Shown: piece by piece, positions 58,715-64,000 of the stretch
How positions within the stretch are numbered: position 1 is the first letter of the stretch
Layout: the number at the start of each line of letters is the position of its first letter
DNA from: Haemonchus contortus
Taxonomy: Eukaryota > Nematoda > Chromadorea > Rhabditida > Trichostrongylidae
NCBI GenBank assembly: GCA_000469685.2
Contig: LS997567.1
Location: 28,169,747-28,233,746 of the forward strand
Direction: 5' to 3'
DNA length: 64,000 nucleotides
Position numbers and translations under genes: made by a program
The notes under the pieces: generated by a model
What the model saw: only the letters and a program-made list of their open reading frames with translations
Databases searched by the model: none
What the model was told of the DNA's origin: nothing

Positions 58715-58805
58715 TTCGATGGGGGGGGGGGGGGGGGGAACCGAACCCGACCTCCACGTTTTGTTAATGAGACCCAGTTGGTTATACAGACTCGGTAAGG
58801 GCAGT
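58715..58805 (-). repeat. tRNA-like fragment behind an 18-G tract
   Basis: On the minus strand GGTCGGGTTCGGTTCC contains a B-box with one mismatch (GGTTCGGTTCC), about 45 nt after an A-box-like TAACCAACTGGG. It abuts a run of 18 G (58721-58738, + strand). A tRNA-derived SINE end is the likeliest reading. Confidence 0.45.
58721..58738. repeat. Poly-G tract (18 G)
   Basis: Uninterrupted run of 18 guanines. Confidence 0.95.
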
Positions 58806-59009
58806 GATAGCGGAACGACCAGGGGGTCATGTTACATTACGGTGGGGCTGACCTGTTGAGGCCAAGAGCCTTTTTCGCTAGAGTCATTTTGTAGGTGCAA
58901 GGCTGGCCATTGAAGGTATGAAGAAGCTTTGACAGCGTATCGCTTTGGTTGTTTTTCAAAGCAGAAGCCTTTGAAAATCCGATGTGGTATGCAATGTAAG
59001 TCATATGTT

Positions 59010-59520
59010 TGCCGCTTCGAAGGAATGGTCGACACAAAAATGGAGATAAAATTCAAGTTGTAGAGGTTATCGTTGGCCCTGGTCACGACCATGATCAGTC
59101 AGGCCCTTGCTTAGGCCCTTGTTCAATATGGAACAAATCTGGAGGTGGCAGCGTAAAATGCAAAAACGACGAGCGCCGAGGATGCGAAACATCAACCCAG
59201 CCTAGTGGCCCCATTTCGAAGTCCCCATCGCTACCCAATACACCATCCATCGTTGGTAACAAGTCAACCATGGACAGCTCAAATGAAACTTCCCAGCACC
59301 TTTCAACACGCTTCAACACGCCATAAATGAAACAAACGACGCCTAGTGGGTAAAAGGCGATTTCCGACAAAATCATTTTCACTTTTTTTTTTGCATTCAG
59401 ATAGCCATGTAGCGGGAATGGACCGTAGTTCTGTACTCAGTGGTTATGCCCCTACACCATGCAAGAAATCATTTACAAAAAGCGTCCCACGCTATGAAAG
59501 ACCTTCTTTGTTTGGTTGGA
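59010..59520 (+). repeat. Dispersed repeat family, copy 3
   Basis: Aligns with inverted copy 2 over about 480 bp, from ATGGAGATAAAATTCAAG to GCGTCCCACGC. The equivalent of the signal-peptide frame is interrupted by stops. With copy 2 it forms a long imperfect inverted repeat. Confidence 0.75.
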
Positions 59521-60580
59521 ATTCCTCCAATTACGACAAATCGACTCTTCTTCTCTCTAGCGTTTATCCAGCTACGTCGCAGATTCCGCTGTTCTTGCTA
59601 ATTTTCTACATCCACTCCTGTTTATGCGATCTTCCGCCACACTTCGATTTTAGCAAGGCCTTTCTCGATCCCGTCTTGCTACCTGCTAAGAATGATGTTC
59701 GAATCTCAAAGAGGCGGCTACGAGAAGCCCCCTTCCCCCAAAAAAAAAGCTGACGGAATGTGATCAATGAGAATCTCGTCTGAGCTGACCAATGGCAGAA
59801 GATGCCGTAGATAGAAGGAATTCGACAAGACCTACACGCCACAGCGAAGGATTAACACTGGGGAATAGAAGAAGAAGGGGTGGTCATTCGTGTACCCGAA
59901 TCCTGAGGTCTATTACTTTTGCTAGGTCATGAGGATAAGGTATTATTGTCTTAGACCCATCGTACTCTCCTTGGTCAAAGAGGTGAGGTGTGCCGGGTTA
60001 CTTTCCAGGGTACTGGTCGCGGGACGAGGGGGGGGGGGGGTACTGTTGAAGGTCTTTCGATGGTTCTCCACTACCTGTCTGGCTATGTAAATAAAATCCA
60101 TTGCAGACCTTGCCGGTGCAAATTCGCACTGTTTTCGTGATATTAGAACCGGTTTGTCTATCATGAGTCGACTTATGCGCATATTGTTTCACCGCGTACT
60201 ACAAAACCGATTGAAAATGAAGCAGTGATGATGGTAGGACGTTACTGATACTTGACGTGCAGAGCAATCAGTCTATATCTGATGTGTTGGTTATCACGCG
60301 ATGAACCGAAGTACATAGACTGAAAACCTTTGCCTCAAAACGTAGGACCACTCAGAAGTAAACCGCAACTGCGCGACTATGCTCAAAGATACGAAAATCT
60401 GAACAGGTAAGGTCGGAGACACATCGGATCTATTCATAAGGTGATTATCCAACGTCAGTATGTGATCCAAATAGGCATCGGCTTTGAGAAGAGGCTGAGC
60501 GAGAGTTTGCAGAAAAAGCGAAGTAGAATTAGCATAGATGAGGGGAAGAGGGTCTCCACTTCACTACTATCCACCATCTG
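59521..60580. other. Stretch with a 13-G tract, no gene recognised
   Basis: Contains poly-G at 60028-60040. Other sequence carries no supported signal. Confidence 0.4.
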
Positions 60581-61510
60581 TAGGGTGTCCCGGAAGTACG
60601 GGAGCTGAAATTCAACATTCTCAGGTCGAATTGATATCTTTCGCTTTTTTTGCTAGTAATTAGTTGCATAGGGAGGTTTTCTTGCAATGATCATAGAAGC
60701 TTGGGATGGTTAAGGCTCATCCAATGCGACTTGCGATGATCCGCATGCAAAGGGAAGATGGTAGCGGTCCCTCGCTTTTTCAATAAAGACCGGTCTCAAA
60801 GGCGCAGTTTACGAAGGAAATGGTTTCCGAGATTTCCCTATTGTATAAATTCCGAGGCTGCGCCTTATACCATACCTGCCGTTGTAAGGTCGACAAACGT
60901 GATGTATAGAGCACCACAGAGGGCCAGAGGGTGTATCGTGTGAATGTCACACCTACAAAGGACGAGTTACAGCCGTCTTGTAGGGGCGGCACAATCTCGA
61001 GAGACTCCCATGTAGGGAGTTCAAACGACTTTTTATAACCCATAGCGACAGTGAAAGGCACTTTTGCACACTTTTGGCTTCACATATAATACTTAGCTAT
61101 TTGCCCAGTTGGAGCAAGTGAAACTTCGTCCAAACATCCCTTACATGCCATTTCCGCCTCTACTTTCACTACTATAAGAAAACCTTGTCTTTTCGCGAGA
61201 TAGGCGGATTTTCTCGCTTTCTTTGCCATCAATGTACTGTTCTAAATCTACACTCCCACTTTTTAATTCAAGAGGGGTATCCAAAATTATAGTAAACTGT
61301 GCCTTCAATCTTATGTTTAGAAAAAGCTTCGTTGCCATTCCTATCGTATCGTAGAAGCTTTTTCTTATCGTATCATGTAGAAATGCCATTTCGTTTTTGA
61401 TGCCAATAGACAGCATAGGGTCAGAAGCTGCAAATGGTTGGTGACTCGCTACAGTGGAGATGCACTCCAGCCCACAAAACAAACCTCGCCCAGCAATGGT
61501 GCTGAAGCGA
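60581..61510 (+). mobile_element. IS630/maT-type transposon, third decayed copy
   Basis: Starts TAGGGTGTCCCGGAAG and aligns loosely to the 40.4-kb copy: TAATTAGTTGCATA, CATCCAATGCGACTTGCGATG, AGCTTCGTTGCCATTCCTATC and ATGCCAATAGACAGCATAGG. GATGCACTCCAGCCCAC near 61455 is the remnant of the second catalytic Asp block. The right terminus was not found. Confidence 0.55.
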
Positions 61511-61822
61511 GCTGTCTGACCAGATTAGCACCTAGAAATGGTCATCCTGCCCACCAGATTGTAATAATTAATGATCCAAATAATTAATAATCCAGTAATC
61601 ATCTATGTGGGTCCCTAATCGAAGGAGAAGCCTGTGAAGTTTGTCCTCTCTGGCTGAGCCCATTGAGCAGGGCTGGAGAAGAGCTGGAAAGAAATGTAGG
61701 ACCCGACATTATGCCAAAGGTGGATGGTTTAGATGGAGCTAAAACTGACTTGTGAAAAAAACTATGTGACATTCGCACGATACACCCTCTGACCCTTTGT
61801 GGTGCTCTATACATCACGTTTT
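60895..61822. repeat. Inverted repeat of about 55 bp with 0.8-kb spacing
   Basis: AACGTGATGTATAGAGCACC...GTGTGAATGTCAC at 60897-60950 recurs inverted at 61768-61822. Identity is high. It overlaps the third transposon copy and may come from a separate small element. Confidence 0.75.
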
Positions 61823-62330
61823 TTACGTTTTTTGACTTGTAAATTAAAGGGGTAGAAAGGTAAGGGCCAAGTATGCTACTTCTCTTTGCTTGACCTAGGA
61901 AAAATTTCCGACAGTCTTACCACTACGCTATAATGGCGCCTATATGTAGAAAAGAAACTGATTAAAAGTGCAGTTAGACGTAATACGCGCGAATGATAAA
62001 TGAAATTGGAAACTATTGCTACTCACTCTGAGAATTAGTCCGTTCCTCTTTCCAGTAGTTATCAATGTTGCGGAAAAGTGTTTGATGGATGAACAGCTGA
62101 ACAACATCCCGAGCAGGTTCGCAGCTTGACCAGGAGTTATCCTTCTCCATTCACCGGCTGGGTGGTGCTATCACTTTTTAGGTTGGTTTTGACGGAAAAA
62201 TAGTCGTCTGGAAAATGAATAAGATCAAGATCTACAGCTCAGAAGTGTGTGTATATCCAGTCATAGACGGCTTTGAGGAAACCATCATGAGAATGGTTGA
62301 TGGTCTAGCAAGTCGGTTCAGCTGCTGATA
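61823..62330. other. Stretch without recognised gene
   Basis: No supported coding or repeat signal. Confidence 0.35.
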
Positions 62331-62732
62331 TTAGCATAAACCAAGCCGAAGAGCTCGGATGAGTGTGTTGTTGACGGAATTCAATGAGCAGATATTCAAC
62401 GACATCAAAGATGCTCCAAAGCGTGTCAATGAATGCTCTAGCAAGTAATGGTAAGGCCCAGGATGCTCTGCGATAGCAAACGCTAGGTTGTTAGCAGAAA
62501 TCATAGAAGGCAGCTCAACTTTCCTGAAATGAGGATGAGGAAATGAGCCTGCCTGTAACCCGCGTCTGAGCCACGCGATAAAAGAAGATTTTAGGGCGAT
62601 AATGTAAAATCTCCGCACAACTGGAAATAGACAGCAACACTGGTGTGGACAGCTGCTGAGAAAGTTTTCCAGGCAGTCTGGATAAATTCCTATGCTCTCA
62701 AGCTTCAGGCAGTTGCAATATACATTACTCAA
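62331..62732 (-). other. Unidentified 133-codon open frame
   Basis: An open minus-strand frame with several cysteines near its start (SSCPHQCCCLFP) and a SLNICSLNSVNNTLIRAL segment. The latter resembles the opening of a LINE endonuclease, but the ETWL and later blocks that should follow are not visible. It could be a LINE remnant or non-coding. I do not recognise it. Confidence 0.3.
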
Positions 62733-63437
62733 AAGTGAATTCGCCTCTCTTGATTGTGCCTGCCTGTATTATGCCGACATTTGCGGGTTTATTGAGGAAT
62801 AAACTGTCAATACAGTAGTGGTCAAAAGTTTTCGGTGAAACGCGTCCCAAATGTAACTTTTTCCCGCTCCATAAAAGCACATAAAATTTTTTATGTTAAT
62901 TGGAGACATATTGTGAATACTCACCACTGATGACCTACAATTTGCTAACCTTCACGGTACGTTAGTGAGACTTGAGTCGGAGTCAAATCAGATGGAAAAT
63001 ACAGATGGTATCGACCTAAGAACAAATAACTTCGGAATAACAGCATTAAAACACCAAAACAACCAAAAGCATCAAAACTTAATAGGAAAACCACGGTTAT
63101 CGATGACGGCTTTGCAATAAGAAGGCATAGAGTCGATTAGTTCCAGATGGCAGAATCCAGCATGGCATTCCAGTCTTTCGCTAATTGAGCAACTTTCCCT
63201 CACTGTCCCCCCCCCCACATGTGCTCCATAGAAGTTTTCACTTCGAGAGTCTGGTTCGCTGTTCGCTGAAGGTCATTCACAAACATAGAGGTGTGTTTTG
63301 GCATGCTGGGTTGCTGGCATGTGCTGTTGAGCCCACGGTAAGACGATTTCGACCATCATGTTTTTGTAGTATTAAGCTGTCATCGTGTCACCGTCAATTT
63401 TCAGAATAGAGCCCATTCCGCTCGAAAAGAAGGCACA
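62733..63437. other. Stretch without recognised gene
   Basis: Contains a 10-C run at 63207-63216. Nothing else supported. Confidence 0.35.
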
Positions 63438-63501
63438 ACTGCACTTTCTCCACCATGTTTGGTTGCGGGTAGGCAACCAAACATGGTGGAGAAAGTGCAG
63501 T
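63438..63501. repeat. Perfect hairpin, 29-bp arms, 6-nt loop
   Basis: ACTGCACTTTCTCCACCATG... at 63438-63466 is exactly inverted at 63473-63501, with loop gggtag. Confidence 0.97.
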
Positions 63502-64000
63502 TTTTTTGCAGTTTTGAATTGAACCTCCTCCCAGATGGAAGTCGTCCATACCGCATACTGTCATTTCCAAACAAATAGAACTTGCTCTCGTTGTTAAGAG
63601 GACTCTATCCAATCGGTCGATGCTCAGTTGAGGTGATGGCGCGCAAACTCTACTCTAGCTCTCCGTTTTTTTAGACTGATGATTGGCTTTATGGCTGGAA
63701 GCCTCTCATAAACATTAGCATTGTTCAGACGTCTTTCTACAATCCGGCGACTAAGAATGGTGTCATCGCTAGCGCTGAACACAGTGGCACAATGTGAGCC
63801 GCAGTGATCCGAGGGTCAGCCTTCACCCAAGTAAGATCCGTCTGTCCTGGGCTTATGTAGTACATCGGGGCCCTCCCATCCCTTCAGTATTGCATACAGT
63901 TCCTGACCGGATAACGTTGAACAAACGAAGAAATCGTCCGCTGTGAGAACTTGAACATTCTCGAAAAGACCGTGACTTTCATGCCATCTTCCTTCATGTC
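63502..64000. other. Right edge, no gene recognised
   Basis: About 500 bp with no supported signal on either strand. Confidence 0.35.

Overview
This is a repeat-rich stretch of a eukaryotic nuclear genome, very probably a nematode and most likely strongylid or hookworm-like (inference). Two host genes can be followed through spliced exons with GT-AG introns and nematode-style acceptors (ttccag, tttcag). The transposon mix is typical of nematodes: BEL/Pao LTR elements, a phlebovirus-type envelope remnant, Tc1/mariner and IS630-type transposons, a CR1-like LINE, a Penelope-like element and long microsatellites. There are no bacterial-type operons, rRNA, CRISPR arrays or intact tRNA genes.

Host gene 1, on the + strand, is the C-terminal catalytic part of UDP-glucose:glycoprotein glucosyltransferase (UGGT), the ER folding sensor. 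Seven exons (4583-4742, 4804-4920, 4989-5113, 27675-27776, 27833-27947, 39196-39312, 39368-39517) join in phase to about 294 residues. They carry the DAD motif and end in -HREL, an ER-retrieval-like tail. Introns of about 22.6 kb and 11.2 kb hold most of the mobile DNA in the window. Host gene 2, also +, starts at 56798: a signal-peptide exon spliced in phase to the start of a CUB domain. Its later exons were not found.

Layout: 1-2243 CR1-like LINE (-). 2598-3217 tandem duplication. 5329-6229 mariner end fragments. 8395-9303 internally deleted mariner inside a GC-box minisatellite region (to about 10.8 kb). 10.85-14.07 kb IS630-type transposon copies, one holding a palindromic Tc1 foldback element (12088-13657). 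14.83-16.07 kb element with long inverted ends. 16494-24950 BEL/Pao element (-) with both LTRs, tRNA-Gly-type primer site, gag, protease, RT, RNase H, integrase and an extra coiled-coil/CCHC ORF before the 3' LTR. 25.86-27.53 kb envelope remnant (-). 31.5-32.06 kb dispersed repeat, then a 1208-bp mariner. 34.4-35.9 kb second BEL fragment. 36.05-37.8 kb (TAA)n. 40368-41635 IS630-type transposon. 42.1-43.6 kb inverted SINE-like pair. 44.05-44.65 kb satellite of about 130 bp, then 5.3 kb of CACAGA-type microsatellite to 50.0 kb. 51.4-52.5 kb Penelope-like GIY-YIG ORF with a hammerhead-like motif. 53.5 kb Ty3/Gypsy RNase H remnant. 54.24-55.8 kb third BEL remnant. 56.2 kb palindrome. CUB gene. 58.06-59.5 kb inverted copies of the dispersed repeat. 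60.58-61.8 kb third IS630-type copy. 63.4 kb palindrome.

The two host genes encode secretory-pathway proteins but show no sign of working together. The most unusual items are the coiled-coil/CCHC ORF at the envelope position of two BEL elements, the foldback Tc1 with six repeated motifs, the hammerhead-like core beside the Penelope endonuclease ORF, the nuclear-receptor-type repeat in a BEL LTR, and three near-perfect hairpins. None can be called a new system without database and expression checks.
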